Shown here in pieces: positions 1 through 9,331 of a stretch of 64,000 nucleotides of DNA. The position numbers and the translations under genes were made by a program. Source of the stretch: Acidobacteriota bacterium (GTDB taxonomy: Bacteria; Acidobacteriota; Polarisedimenticolia; J045); contig JAGOJY010000010.1 of NCBI GenBank assembly GCA_017994815.1, positions 43,465 to 107,464 of the forward strand, written 5' to 3'. The notes beneath the pieces were generated by a model, which had not been told where the DNA came from, did no database searches, and worked only from the letters and a program-made list of their open reading frames with translations. How positions within the stretch are numbered: position 1 is the stretch's first letter; every line of letters starts with the position of its first letter.

Positions 1-312
1 GACCTCGAAGTCGGCCAGCGGGTCGTGCAGGCTCGTCGTCACCGCGACCTGCGCCGCGAAGTGGAACACCTGCCCGGCGCCGTCGAGCGCGTCGCGGACC
101 AGCGCGGCGTCGCGGACGTCGCCGCGCACCACGCGCAGCCGATCGCCGTGGTGCTCGCGCAGCCACGCCAGGTTCGTCTCGACACCAGGCCGGGAAAGGT
201 CGTCGAGGACCGTGACCGGCCGCCCCGCCGAGAGCAAGCGGTCGGCGAGGTTGCAGCCGACGAAGCCGGCCCCCCCGGTGATCAGCGTCGGTCGTTGCCA
301 GCCCGTGCGCAT
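1..312 (-). CDS. CDP-paratose/tyvelose 2-epimerase-like SDR, N-terminal part (cut by window edge)
   Basis: The first 104 residues of an extended short-chain dehydrogenase/reductase are visible; the rest lies beyond the left edge. A Rossmann fold start (TLITGGAGFVGCNLADRLL), the acidic strand-2 end VLDDLSRPGVE and the segment FHFAAQVAVTTSLHDPLADFEV match the RfbE/CDP-tyvelose 2-epimerase branch, in which SRPGVE and AAQVAVTTS are characteristic. Such enzymes epimerise NDP-sugars using bound NAD in the cytoplasm. I chose the ATG at 312 because GGAGG lies about 10 bases upstream. A GTG at 321 is in frame and overlaps the preceding stop (GTGA), but sits almost on top of that GGAGG. It is the last visible gene of the minus-strand run with the SDR and the UDP-xylose synthase, so it probably feeds the same polysaccharide. 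The substrate is not determinable from the fragment. Confidence 0.8.
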   Translation of the reverse strand, partial: MRTGWQRPTLITGGAGFVGCNLADRLLSAGRPVTVLDDLSRPGVETNLAWLREHHGDRLRVVRGDVRDAALVRDALDGAGQVFHFAAQVAVTTSLHDPLADFEV

Positions 313-317
313 CGCGG

Positions 318-1469
<1,152 letters not shown>

Positions 1470-1492
1470 CCGGGTTCTCCCGTACGTTTTCG

Positions 1493-2536
1493 TCAGGTCA
1501 ACCGCGGGACCGCCGCGGCGATGTGGGCCCGCGCCGCGCGCGCCGGGGTGGCGACGGCGGGCCGGCGGCCGAGCGCCAGCCGCTCGCGGAAGTACTCCGC
1601 CGTGCGGCGGAGCCCTTCCTCGATCGGGACTCTCGGCGCCCAGCCGAGCAGCCGGGTCGCCAGCGAAATGTCGGGTCGCCGCTGCCGCGGATCGTCCACG
1701 GGCAGATCGCAGAACACGAGCGGCGACTCGCGCCGCAGCACGCGTTGCACGATCCGCGCCAACTCGAGCACCGTGTGCTCTTCGGGATTGCCGATGTTCA
1801 CCGGCTCGAAGTGGCGCGCGCGCATCAGCCCGAGGATCCCGTCGACGAGGTCGTCGATGTACTGGAAGCTGCGGGTCTGCGAACCGCGGCCGTAGATCGT
1901 GATCGGCTCGCCGCGCAGGACCTGCGTGATGAAGTTCACGACGACGCGCCCGTCATCCGGCTGCATCCGCGGCCCGTACGTGTTGAAGATCCGCACGATC
2001 CGCACCGGCACGCCGTGCTTGCGGTTGTACGCCGCCGTGATCGCCTCGCCGTAGCGCTTGGCCTCGTCGTAGACGCTGCGCGGCCCGTTGGGGTTGACGT
2101 GGCCCCAGTAGTCCTCGTGCTGTGGGTGCACGTCGGGGTCGCCGTAGACCTCGCTGGTGCTGGTGAAGAAGAACTGCGCCCCCTTGCGCCTTGCCACTTC
2201 GAGGAGCTGGTACGTGCCCTCGGAGTTGGCCCGGAGCGTTTCGATCGGTTGCGCGAGGTACTTCGGCGGCGAGGCCGGGCTGGCCAGGTGCATCACCCAG
2301 TCCAGCTGCACGTTCATGTGCAAAGGCTCGACGATGTCGTGCTCGATCAGGGCGAAACGTGGGTTGTTCTCGAGATGGACGAGATTCTGCCGGTCGCCGG
2401 TGATCAGGTTGTCGACACCGAAGACCCGGTGACCATTCGCCAGCAGCCGCTCGCAGAGGTGACTGCCGATGAACCCGGCAGCCCCGGCGACGAGGATGCG
2501 TCGAGGACGATCGGTACGGCGCGGTTGCGACGACAT
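1493..2536 (-). CDS. uxs: UDP-glucuronate decarboxylase (UDP-xylose synthase)
   Basis: This 347-residue extended SDR decarboxylates UDP-glucuronate to UDP-xylose using a tightly bound NAD. The nucleotide motif GAAGFIGSH is at residues 18-26, MHLASPASPPKYL at about 82-94, TSTSEVYGDP at 125-134 and the catalytic pair Y156/K160 lies in GPRSVYDEAKR. These blocks, with the RIFNTYGPRM segment that follows, are diagnostic of the UXS family and distinguish it from the neighbouring epimerases. The ATG is preceded by GGAGG (about 8 bases). It is the first gene of the minus-strand sugar-nucleotide run. A UDP-xylose supply fits the GH39/xylosidase-like protein encoded a few kilobases away. The last 25 residues are Ala/Arg-rich and look disordered. 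Confidence 0.93.
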   Translation of the reverse strand: MSSQPRRTDRPRRILVAGAAGFIGSHLCERLLANGHRVFGVDNLITGDRQNLVHLENNPRFALIEHDIVEPLHMNVQLDWVMHLASPASPPKYLAQPIETLRANSEGTYQLLEVARRKGAQFFFTSTSEVYGDPDVHPQHEDYWGHVNPNGPRSVYDEAKRYGEAITAAYNRKHGVPVRIVRIFNTYGPRMQPDDGRVVVNFITQVLRGEPITIYGRGSQTRSFQYIDDLVDGILGLMRARHFEPVNIGNPEEHTVLELARIVQRVLRRESPLVFCDLPVDDPRQRRPDISLATRLLGWAPRVPIEEGLRRTAEYFRERLALGRRPAVATPARAARAHIAAAVPRLT

Positions 2537-2863
2537 TCACTGCCTCCGTGGAGGTGCTGCGCTCCCCGGGTAGGCACGGGGAGTCGTCAGCCTTCAGGGC
2601 GCGGCGACGTGGCAGCGTTCATGTCACGCGGTCGGGATCGCTATGTTCGGACTTCCGTTTCCGGACCAGGACCTTCTCTCGGGCTCGGAAACACCTGCGA
2701 GGCGGGGCATGCCGCAGGGCATTAAATGATAAGTTGCGTCTTGCACTGCCAAAAACGTTTAAATCCGTTCGTCCAGGGATTCTATGGTGCAAAGAAGGAA
2801 CCATCAAGTCGGGGGCAAAAAACCGCGCTGCCGGCGCGGGGCCCGCGAGCTATAAAACTGGCC
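2537..2863. other. 327-bp intergenic stretch with a low-G+C island
   Basis: No coding region is supported here. The stretch separates the divergent uxs operon and the methyltransferase remnant. From about 2720 to 2820 the composition falls well below the rest of the window, with runs such as ATTAAATGATAAG and CAAAAACGTTTAAATCC. It probably holds the uxs promoter (minus strand) and possibly that of the degraded gene (TATAAAACT at 2851-2859). I see no riboswitch or terminator consensus. Confidence 0.5.
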
Positions 2864-3317
2864 ATGCACGCCGACCACGATGCGCAGGCTGCCGTCTACG
2901 ACCGCTACTGCGTCCAACCGCTTCGACGGGCCCGCGCTCGCGGCGCTGGAGCGGCTGCTGTTCGCGGAACTGCCCCCGCCAGCGGACGTCTTGGACCTGT
3001 GCTGCGGCGCGGGACACCTCACGCGCCGGCGGGAACTCCTCGTCCGCGCTCGAGGAGAACGGGGGCTTCTCCGTGCGCGGCAGCTACGACGCGGCCCGGC
3101 GGCCCGGTCGGACCGAGATCACGCTGCTGCGACGCGCCGGCGCGGGCTGGACTCGGCAAGAGGTCGTGCTGTCGCAGCGCGCGCACCCGCCCGACCGCGT
3201 GCGGGCGCTCCTCGCGGAAGCGGCGTTCGCCGTGGTGGAAATCGTCCGGCCACAGCCGGGATGTCGGGCGAGCTGGCGCACGGCCGCGTGTTCGTCCGCG
3301 CGACGGCGGCCGGTTAA
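2864..3317 (+). pseudogene. Decayed class I SAM-dependent methyltransferase
   Basis: Pieces of one methyltransferase are spread over three frames. Frame one from the ATG at 2864 gives MHADHDAQAAVYDRY. An apparent extra T near 2909 moves the reading to ASNRFDGPALAALERLL and then the SAM-binding motif I, DVLDLCCGAGHLTRR (about 2985-3025). From about 3030 the similarity continues in another frame with ALEENGGFSVRGSYDAARR and a helical segment ending AEAAFAVVEIVRPQ near 3255. A last shift returns to GMSGELAHGRVFVRATAAG and a stop at 3317. In related enzymes about 90-100 residues (the rest of the Rossmann fold) separate motif I from the segment containing VRGSYDA, so a large internal deletion plus at least two frameshifts is inferred. 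It presumably once methylated a sugar or lipid of this glycan locus. A sequencing error could explain a shift but not the missing core. Confidence 0.75.
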
Positions 3318-3324
3318 CCGATCC

Positions 3325-4698
3325 TCAGGCGCGGAGAACCGCCAGCAGTTCGTCCGTCTTGGCCGCGAGCAGCTCGCGGTCGCCGCGGGTTTCCAGGTTC
3401 ACCCGGACCAGCGGTTCGGTGTTCGACGGCCGGACGTTGAAGCGCCACTCGGCGAATTCCGCGCTCACCCCGTCGAGGCGATCGATCGCCAGCGCCGCCG
3501 GCGCGTAGCGCTCCAGGACCAGCTCCAGCGCCCGCGCCGGGTCCGCCAGCTCGAGGTTGATCTCGCCGCTCGCCGGGTGACGCTCGGCGATCGCGGCCAC
3601 GAGCTGCCCCAGCGGGACGTCCCGGCCACACACGTGCTCCAGCAGCACCAGCCAGGGGATCATCCCCGAATCGCAGTAGCCGAACTCCCGGAAGAAGTGG
3701 TGGCCGGGGTTTTCGCCGCCGTACGCCGCGTCCACGCGGCGCATCGTCTCTTTCATGAACGCGTGCCCACCCTTGCTGGGGACCGGCTCGCCCCCCGCCC
3801 GCCGCACCGTCTCGATGGTGGCCCAGACCACGCGCGGGTCGTGCACGATGCGCGCCCCGGGATGCCGCGACAGGGCCCGTTCCGCGAGCATCGGCACGAC
3901 GTACGAGCCGTCCACGAACTGCCCCCGCTCGTCGAAGAAGAAGCAACGGTCGAAATCGCCGTCCCACGCCACGCCGGCGTCGGCGTGCTGCTCGAGCACG
4001 GCCCGGGAGGTCGCGCTGCGGTTTCCCGGCAACAGCGGGTTCGGCACGCCGTTGGGGAAGCTCCCGTCGGGCTCGTGGTGCACCTTCAGCAGCCGGAACG
4101 GCAGGTGCGGCTCGAGGCGGTCGACGACCGCCCCCGCCCCGCCGTTGCCGGCGTTCGTCACCACCCGCAGCGGGCGCAAGCGCGCGGGGTCCACGTAGCC
4201 GAGCAGGTGCGCGACGTACTCCGCGGAGAGATCGATCCGTTCGGCCCGTCCACGCCGGGGCGGCGCGGGGAACGACTCGCCGCGCGCGAGGCGCTCGATC
4301 TCGGGCAGCCCGGTGTCGGCGCTGATCGGCCGCCCGCGCTCGCGCACGAGCTTCAATCCGTTGTACTCCACCGGGTTGTGGCTGGCGGTGACCATGATCC
4401 CGCCGTCGAGCCCAAGGTGGATCGTCGCGAAGTAGACCTGCTCGGTGCCGCAGGTGCCGACCTCCAGCACCTCGACCCCCGCATCGACCAGCGCCTCGCG
4501 CACGGCGCCGGCGATTTCGGGGCTCGAATGCCGCACGTCGTGACCGAGCGCCACGCGCCGCGCGCCAAGAAACGCGGCGAAAGCGCGGCCGATGCGGTAG
4601 GCGAGCGCGGCGTCGAGTTCGTCGGGAACGCGACCGCGGATGTCGTAAGCCTTGAAGCAGGAGGAGGAAGCGGGGGTGGGGGACGCCGAGGCAGGCAT
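3325..4698 (-). CDS. Phosphomannomutase/phosphoglucomutase
   Basis: A 457-residue alpha-D-phosphohexomutase that interconverts hexose 6- and 1-phosphates, feeding GDP-mannose or UDP-glucose synthesis. The catalytic phosphoserine is S106 in TASHNPVEYNGLK, the Mg-binding loop is WDGDFDRCFFFDE, and the sugar-binding loop reads GGENPGHHFF where bacterial PMM/PGMs usually have GGEMSGH. The C-terminal phosphate-binding loop is RPSNTEPLVRVNLE. FKAYDIRG near residue 15 is the usual N-terminal signature. The open frame runs far upstream, but only the ATG at 4698 immediately precedes homology, so I start there. It converges on the methyltransferase remnant (7-base gap) and is divergent from the HD gene. 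Mannose versus glucose specificity cannot be read from the sequence. Confidence 0.92.
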   Translation of the reverse strand: MPASASPTPASSSCFKAYDIRGRVPDELDAALAYRIGRAFAAFLGARRVALGHDVRHSSPEIAGAVREALVDAGVEVLEVGTCGTEQVYFATIHLGLDGGIMVTASHNPVEYNGLKLVRERGRPISADTGLPEIERLARGESFPAPPRRGRAERIDLSAEYVAHLLGYVDPARLRPLRVVTNAGNGGAGAVVDRLEPHLPFRLLKVHHEPDGSFPNGVPNPLLPGNRSATSRAVLEQHADAGVAWDGDFDRCFFFDERGQFVDGSYVVPMLAERALSRHPGARIVHDPRVVWATIETVRRAGGEPVPSKGGHAFMKETMRRVDAAYGGENPGHHFFREFGYCDSGMIPWLVLLEHVCGRDVPLGQLVAAIAERHPASGEINLELADPARALELVLERYAPAALAIDRLDGVSAEFAEWRFNVRPSNTEPLVRVNLETRGDRELLAAKTDELLAVLRA

Positions 4699-4760
4699 GC
4701 CGGGACCTCGATCTGTTCGACCGACACGGTCGGGCCATCGAGCGTCGAGAGAATACCAGA

Positions 4761-4789
4761 TTGTTGAAGATTCGCCCCGCGTGTAAACT
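4761..4789 (+). promoter_or_regulatory. Possible sigma-70-type promoter for the glycan operon
   Basis: TTGTTG (4761-4766) and TAAACT (4784-4789) are separated by exactly 17 bases, about 60 bases ahead of the HD-type gene that opens the coupled glycan run. The local sequence is less G+C-rich than its surroundings. This is a visual match only. Confidence 0.35.
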
Positions 4790-4851
4790 CGGCTTTGCCC
4801 GAGGCACGAAGTTTCGACGGGCCTCTCGAGCGAACGATCTCCTTCCCTTCC

Positions 4852-5781
4852 ATGTCTGCCGCCGGCGGGAATACCCTTCGCGCGGTCGCGCTCGGTCCGG
4901 CGCTGTCGCCGGCCTTCGCCGCGCTGCGCCACGAGTTCCCGGGACTGCGGGTCGACTCGCTGCGGCACCACGACTGCCCGCCGCACCTCGCCGCGTACGA
5001 ACTGCCTGTCGAAGAATGGTGCGCCGGGGAATTCGACACGCCCGCGGCGGACGAGCCGTTGCTCGGCGCGCTCGCGCGCGGGCCGGTGTGCTTGCACATC
5101 GACGGCGACGGTCCGCCGCGCGCCGCGCTGGAGATCCTCACCCGCCAGCAGCGCTTCGTCTTCGGGCGCAACGCGCACTCGGCGGGTCCCGCGTTCTCCG
5201 AGTTGCTGGCGCTGCACGCGGCGCTGCACGACCTGGCCCAGCCGCTCGTCGCCGCGGACTACGCGCACGCACTCGACACCTGGCGCTGGCTGCTGCGCCT
5301 CGCGCCAGAAGCCGGGTTCGCGCTGCAGGCCGCCGCGCTGCTGCACGACGTCGAGCGCATCGTCTCGGAAGCGGAGCGCCGCATCGAGCAGCACGCGGGT
5401 GACTACGCGCGGTTCAAGGACGCGCACGCGGAGCGCAGCGCGCGGCTCGCCGCGCAACTCCTCGCGCGGGCCGGCGCAAGGCCGGCACAGGCGCGCCGCA
5501 CCACCGAACTCGTCGCGCAGCACGAGCGCACCGGCGACGACCCGGAACTGGCCGCGCTCAACGACGCCGACGCGCTCTCCTTCTTTTCGCTCAACTCGTG
5601 TGGGTTCATCGCGTACTACGGACCGGCACACACCCGCACCAAGGTCGCGCACACGCTCGAGCGGATGAGCGCGGCGGCCCTGGCGCGGCTCACCGGCGTG
5701 CGCCTCCGCGAGGACGTACGCGCCATCCTGCTCGCCGAGATCGCCCGCACCGGCCGCCAACTCCCGGATCTTCCAGCATGA
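4852..5781 (+). CDS. HD-domain-like protein, first gene of the glycan operon
   Basis: A 309-residue soluble protein. The central part shows an HD-type arrangement: YAHALDTWRWLL, then AALLHDVERIV (His-Asp pair), then DAHAERSARLAAQLL, and later LNDADALSFFSLN, i.e. a plausible H...HD...H...D metal-ligand series of a phosphohydrolase. The first 110 residues are unlike the HD fold and contain LRHEFPGLRVDSLRHHDCPPHLAAYELP. I do not recognise a named family, so the reaction is unknown. A TTG start 57 bases upstream is in frame, but the ATG is preferred. The stop overlaps the next start (ATGA), showing translational coupling with the CgeB-like glycosyltransferase and suggesting a role in the same pathway. 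Confidence 0.75.
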   Translation: MSAAGGNTLRAVALGPALSPAFAALRHEFPGLRVDSLRHHDCPPHLAAYELPVEEWCAGEFDTPAADEPLLGALARGPVCLHIDGDGPPRAALEILTRQQRFVFGRNAHSAGPAFSELLALHAALHDLAQPLVAADYAHALDTWRWLLRLAPEAGFALQAAALLHDVERIVSEAERRIEQHAGDYARFKDAHAERSARLAAQLLARAGARPAQARRTTELVAQHERTGDDPELAALNDADALSFFSLNSCGFIAYYGPAHTRTKVAHTLERMSAAALARLTGVRLREDVRAILLAEIARTGRQLPDLPA

Positions 5782-6872
5782 AGCTCGTCATCTTCGGCCT
5801 GTCGGTCAGCTCCTCGTGGGGCAACGGTCACGCCACGCTCTGGCGCGGGATCCTCCGCGCGCTTGCCGGGCTCGGGCACCAGGTCGTGTTCTTCGAGCGC
5901 GACGTCCCGTACTACGCGAACCACCGCGACCTGTGGGAACTGCCGGGCGGCGAACTGCTGTTGTACGGCGGCTGGGACGAGGTCCTGCCGGCTGCGCGGC
6001 GCCACCTGGCCCAGGCGGACGCCGCGATGGTCACGTCGTTCTGCCCCGACGGCCTCGTCGCGGCCGAGTTGGTGCTCGGCTCGCGCGTGCCCTGCCGCTG
6101 CTTCTACGACCTCGACACCCCGGTGACGTTGCAGAACCTCGCGGCGGGAGCGCCGGTGCCGTACCTGCCGCCGCAGGGGCTCGGTGGGTTCGACCTCGTC
6201 CTGAGCTACACCGGCGGCGCGGCGCTGGACGAACTGCGCCGGCGCCTCGGCGCGCGACGCGTCGCGCCGCTCTACGGCTCGGTGGACCCGCGCGCGCACC
6301 GGCCGGCGCCGCCGCGCCCGGAGTTCACGGGCGACCTGTCGCACCTCGGCACGTACTCCGCCGACCGCTTCGAGCCGTTGCGCGAGCTGCTGCTCGCGCC
6401 GGCCGCGCGGCTGCCGGGCCGCACCTTCGTCATCGGCGGCTCGATGTACCCGGCCGCGTTCCCCTGGACCGCCAACATCCGCTACATCCCACACGTGCCG
6501 CCGCAGGACCACCCGGCGTTCTACTGCTCGTCGCCGCTGACGCTCAACGTGACGCGCGAGCCGATGGCGGCGATGGGCTACTGCCCGTCGGGGCGGCTGT
6601 TCGAGTCGGCCGCCTGCGGCGTGCCGGTCCTGAGCGACGCCTGGGACGGGCTGGACGCGTTCTTCGCGCCGGGAAGCGAGATCCTCGTCGCGCGGACCGC
6701 GGACGAGGCGATCGCGGCCTTGACGCTGCCGCCGGAGCGACTGGCCGAGATCGGCCGCGCCGCCCGCGCCCGCGCGCTGGCGGAGCACACGGCGGAGCAC
6801 CGCGCGCGCGAACTCCTGGACCTCCTCGGGGCCGATGCCGCGGCACGCGGCGGGCAGCGGGGTGCCGCGTGA
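5778..6872 (+). CDS. CgeB-like glycosyltransferase
   Basis: A 364-residue GT-B-type glycosyltransferase. The N-terminus MKLVIFGLSVSSSWGNGHA followed by LRALAGLGHQVVFFERDVPYY and the C-terminal donor-binding part SGRLFESAACGVPVLSDAWDGLDAFFAPG (about residues 280-310) match the CgeB/Glyco_trans_1_2 group, in which the conserved Glu and the acidic end contact the nucleotide sugar. There is no signal peptide or membrane segment, so it acts on the cytoplasmic face. Starts inside the stop of the HD gene (ATGA) and ends overlapping the nucleotidyltransferase start (GTGA), placing it firmly in the coupled operon. Donor and acceptor are unknown. Confidence 0.85.
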   Translation: MKLVIFGLSVSSSWGNGHATLWRGILRALAGLGHQVVFFERDVPYYANHRDLWELPGGELLLYGGWDEVLPAARRHLAQADAAMVTSFCPDGLVAAELVLGSRVPCRCFYDLDTPVTLQNLAAGAPVPYLPPQGLGGFDLVLSYTGGAALDELRRRLGARRVAPLYGSVDPRAHRPAPPRPEFTGDLSHLGTYSADRFEPLRELLLAPAARLPGRTFVIGGSMYPAAFPWTANIRYIPHVPPQDHPAFYCSSPLTLNVTREPMAAMGYCPSGRLFESAACGVPVLSDAWDGLDAFFAPGSEILVARTADEAIAALTLPPERLAEIGRAARARALAEHTAEHRARELLDLLGADAAARGGQRGAA

Positions 6873-7630
6873 GCGCGACCTGGGGCATCGTGCCGGCCGC
6901 GGGGATCGGTAGCCGGATCCAGCCGCTGGCGTTCTCCAAGGAGCTGCTGCCGGTCGGCAGCCGCATGGACGGCGAGGTCGAGCGGCCCCGCGCCGTGAGC
7001 GAGTACCTCCTCGAGCGTTTCGCCGCCGGCGGCGTGGACCGCATCTGCTGCGTCATCGGGCCCGGCAAGTCCGACATCCTCGAGTACTACGGCGACTCGT
7101 TCCGCTCGATCCCGATCTGCTACGTCGTGCAGTCGCAGCCGGGCGGGCTGTGCGACGCGCTGTTCCGCGCGCTGCCGCTCGTCCAGCCGACCGACCAGGT
7201 CGTGGTCGGGCTGCCGGACACGATCTGGTTCCCGGAGGACGGGCTGCGCTACCTGCCCGAGGGCGCGCTGGCGTTCCTGCTGTTCCCGGTCGAGCAACCG
7301 CAGCTGTTCGACGCGGTGGTGACGGACGGCAGCGCCCGCGTGCTCGAGATCCAGGTCAAGCGGCCCGACGCCGCGTCGAGCTGGATCTGGGGCGCGTTCA
7401 AGATGCCCGGCAGCACGTTCGCCGAGCTGCACGCGCTGTGGCGCGAACCCGAGCGCCGCGACGAGTACGTCGGCACGCTGGTCAACGCCTACATCGCCCG
7501 CGGCGGGTTCGCGGTGGCGGTGCGCGCCGGCAACGCCTACGTCGACGTCGGCACGTTCAACGGCTACCGCCGCGCGCTGCAGGTGCTCAACGACCGCCGG
7601 CCGTCCGCCGAAGGAGAGCTCCGAGGGTGA
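6869..7630 (+). CDS. Sugar-1-phosphate nucleotidyltransferase (RmlA-like)
   Basis: A 253-residue nucleotidyltransferase that would activate a sugar phosphate as NDP-sugar. The signature IVPAAGIGSRIQPLAFSKELLPVG occupies about residues 7-30 (a glycine-rich nucleotide loop followed by the Lys of SKELLPVG), and VVGLPDTIWFPEDG carries the metal-binding Asp near residue 113. NAYVDVGTFNGYRRAL at the end matches the family's closing motif. It is shorter than RmlA or GalU (about 290 residues) and lacks an extra C-terminal domain. The start is a GTG overlapping the previous stop. The ORF ends overlapping the next GTG, so it is translationally coupled on both sides. Base and sugar specificity are not assignable. 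Confidence 0.87.
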   Translation: MSATWGIVPAAGIGSRIQPLAFSKELLPVGSRMDGEVERPRAVSEYLLERFAAGGVDRICCVIGPGKSDILEYYGDSFRSIPICYVVQSQPGGLCDALFRALPLVQPTDQVVVGLPDTIWFPEDGLRYLPEGALAFLLFPVEQPQLFDAVVTDGSARVLEIQVKRPDAASSWIWGAFKMPGSTFAELHALWREPERRDEYVGTLVNAYIARGGFAVAVRAGNAYVDVGTFNGYRRALQVLNDRRPSAEGELRG

Positions 7631-8514
7631 TCGAAGCAGCGATGATCTGGAACGAGCCGAACAACATGTCCCACTGGGACTTCGAGCTCGATCGCGACTG
7701 GTCGATGTTCGCGCGGATGGCCCTTTCGGCGGCCGACGCGATCGCGGCCGAGGCCCCGCGCCTGACGCGCGTGCTCGGCGGGATCTCGCCGATCGACCCG
7801 AACTTCCTCGAGAACATGAAACGCCAGGGCGTGCTCGACCGCGTGGACGCCGTGGCGATCCACGGCTTCCCGCTCGACTGGAACCACTGGACGATCCACG
7901 AGTGGCCGGACAAGTTGCGCGAGGTGCGCGAGGTCACCGCGCGGCCGCTGTGGATCAGCGAGGTCGGCGTCTCGACCTTCGGAGCGGAGGAGGTGCAGGA
8001 GTTCGGGCTGCGGCGGACCGCCGAGCTGCTCGCCGGCCGGGCGGAGCGGATCCACTGGTACAGCCTGTTCGACCTGCCGCGCGCCTGGCCGGCCACCACG
8101 CGCCACCGCGAGGCCGAAGGCTCGTCGTACTACAGGCATTTCTACATGGGGCTGATCCGCGAGGACGGCAGCCCCAAGCTCGCGCTGCGACACTTCCCCG
8201 AGTACACGCCGGGTCTCGGCATCTGCCAGTGGTTCCACTTCGAGGACCACCGGCTGGACGACGCCGTGAAGTGGCTGACCAAGCTCGGCGTGCGGCACCT
8301 GCGCACCGGCCTGAGCTGGGCCGATTCCTACCGCCCGGGCTGGGAGTCGTGGTTCGATCGCCAGATGCGCGCGCTGGAGCCGTTCGACGTGACGCTGACG
8401 TTCTGCTTCACGCCGGAGCACCGCGGGATTCGGCCGCACCACACCAGCCCACCGCAGGATCCGTACGAGTTTGCCGACTTCTGCGCGCGCATGTGCCGGC
8501 GCTACGCCGGCTGA
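7627..8514 (+). CDS. TIM-barrel glycosidase-like protein (beta-xylosidase-like), apparently circularly permuted
   Basis: A 295-residue protein that begins almost directly with the glycosidase acid/base motif IWNEPNNMSHWDFELD (residues 7-22). It continues through a VLGGISPIDPNFL segment, VAIHGFPLDWNHW and the likely nucleophile in PLWISEVGVSTFGAEE (about 114-129). After residue 200, WFHFEDHRLDDAVKWL, LGVRHLRTGLSWADSYRPG and FCFTPEHRGIRPHH resemble the opening strands of the same barrel, which in GH39/GH5-like enzymes come before the NEP motif. The order of the two halves therefore looks swapped. No signal peptide is present, so it should be cytoplasmic. The GTG start overlaps the previous stop (GTGA); an ATG at residue 6 is a weaker alternative. 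It may trim or edit a glycan intermediate; beta-xylosidase is only the best family guess. Confidence 0.75.
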   Translation: MIEAAMIWNEPNNMSHWDFELDRDWSMFARMALSAADAIAAEAPRLTRVLGGISPIDPNFLENMKRQGVLDRVDAVAIHGFPLDWNHWTIHEWPDKLREVREVTARPLWISEVGVSTFGAEEVQEFGLRRTAELLAGRAERIHWYSLFDLPRAWPATTRHREAEGSSYYRHFYMGLIREDGSPKLALRHFPEYTPGLGICQWFHFEDHRLDDAVKWLTKLGVRHLRTGLSWADSYRPGWESWFDRQMRALEPFDVTLTFCFTPEHRGIRPHHTSPPQDPYEFADFCARMCRRYAG

Positions 8515-8518
8515 GACG

Positions 8519-9331
8519 ATGCCCCCGGGGATGTTGGAGCGCCTGTGCGGCGCGGGCCCGGGCCTGCCCGGGCCGCGCACGCTGCTCGTCGTGGCGCACC
8601 CGGACGACGAAATCCTCGGCGCCGGCTCGCGCCTCGCGCACCTGCCGGGACTCGGTGTCGTCTTCCTCACCGACGGCGCGCCGCGCGACCTCGCCGATGC
8701 GCGCGCGGCCGGATTCGAGCGCCGCGAGAGGTACGCCGTCGCGCGGCGGCGCGAGGCCGCGGCGGCGCTGCGCGCGGCCGGCGCCGCGCACGCGCGGCAG
8801 ATGCACCTCGGCGCCGTGGACCAGGAGGCCGTGTTCGCGCTGTCCCGGCTGGCCGGCGAACTGGCGCGGATCGTCGAGCGCGAGCGGCCCGAGCTGCTCC
8901 TGACGCACGCGTACGAGGGCGGGCACCCGGATCACGACGCCGCCGCCTTCGTCGCGCGCGCGGCGGTGCGCGCGGCGGAGGCCGGCGGCGCGCGAGCCGC
9001 GCTGGCCGAGTTCCCGCTGTACAACCAGCCCGGCGAGGGCCCGGTGCGCCACGACTTCCTGCCGGGTGGCGATCCCGGCCGAACGTTGCGGCTCGACGCG
9101 GCGCAGCGCGCGACCAAGCTGCAGGCGCTGGCCTGCCACGCCACGCAGGAACGGGTCTGGCGCGGAATGCCGGTCGACGAGGAGCGCTTCCGCCTCGCCC
9201 CGGCCCACGACTTCACGCGCGCGCCGCACGCCGGACGGCTGCACTACGAGCGCTTCGCGTGGGGCGTCAGCGCCGCGCTCTGGTGCGAACTGGCGCGCAA
9301 GGCGCTCGCGGAGCTCGAGCCATGCTGCTGA
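8519..9331 (+). CDS. PIG-L family deacetylase
   Basis: A 270-residue zinc-dependent N-acetyl deacetylase of the LmbE/PIG-L family, which includes MshB, BshB and GPI PIG-L. The metal motif AHPDDE lies at residues 26-31 after the hydrophobic strand RTLLVV, and the second His motif is GGHPDHDAAAF near residue 140. The usual substrate is an N-acetylglucosaminyl group on a lipid, inositol or malate acceptor. No secretion signal. It follows the glycosidase by four bases and overlaps the next glycosyltransferase by 10 bases. An ATG at 8531 is an alternative start. Together with the GT4 enzyme downstream it looks like a transfer-then-deacetylate step. Confidence 0.9.
   Translation: MPPGMLERLCGAGPGLPGPRTLLVVAHPDDEILGAGSRLAHLPGLGVVFLTDGAPRDLADARAAGFERRERYAVARRREAAAALRAAGAAHARQMHLGAVDQEAVFALSRLAGELARIVERERPELLLTHAYEGGHPDHDAAAFVARAAVRAAEAGGARAALAEFPLYNQPGEGPVRHDFLPGGDPGRTLRLDAAQRATKLQALACHATQERVWRGMPVDEERFRLAPAHDFTRAPHAGRLHYERFAWGVSAALWCELARKALAELEPCC

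Noticed and set aside
2548..4767. A long plus-strand frame running through the methyltransferase remnant into the phosphohexomutase
   Set aside because: It only carries part of the methyltransferase similarity and then becomes a shadow of the minus-strand mutase.
3325..5760. An 811-codon version of the phosphohexomutase with a long N-terminal extension
   Set aside because: The extra 354 codons lie antisense to the HD gene and lack homology. The ATG at 4698 precedes the family start.
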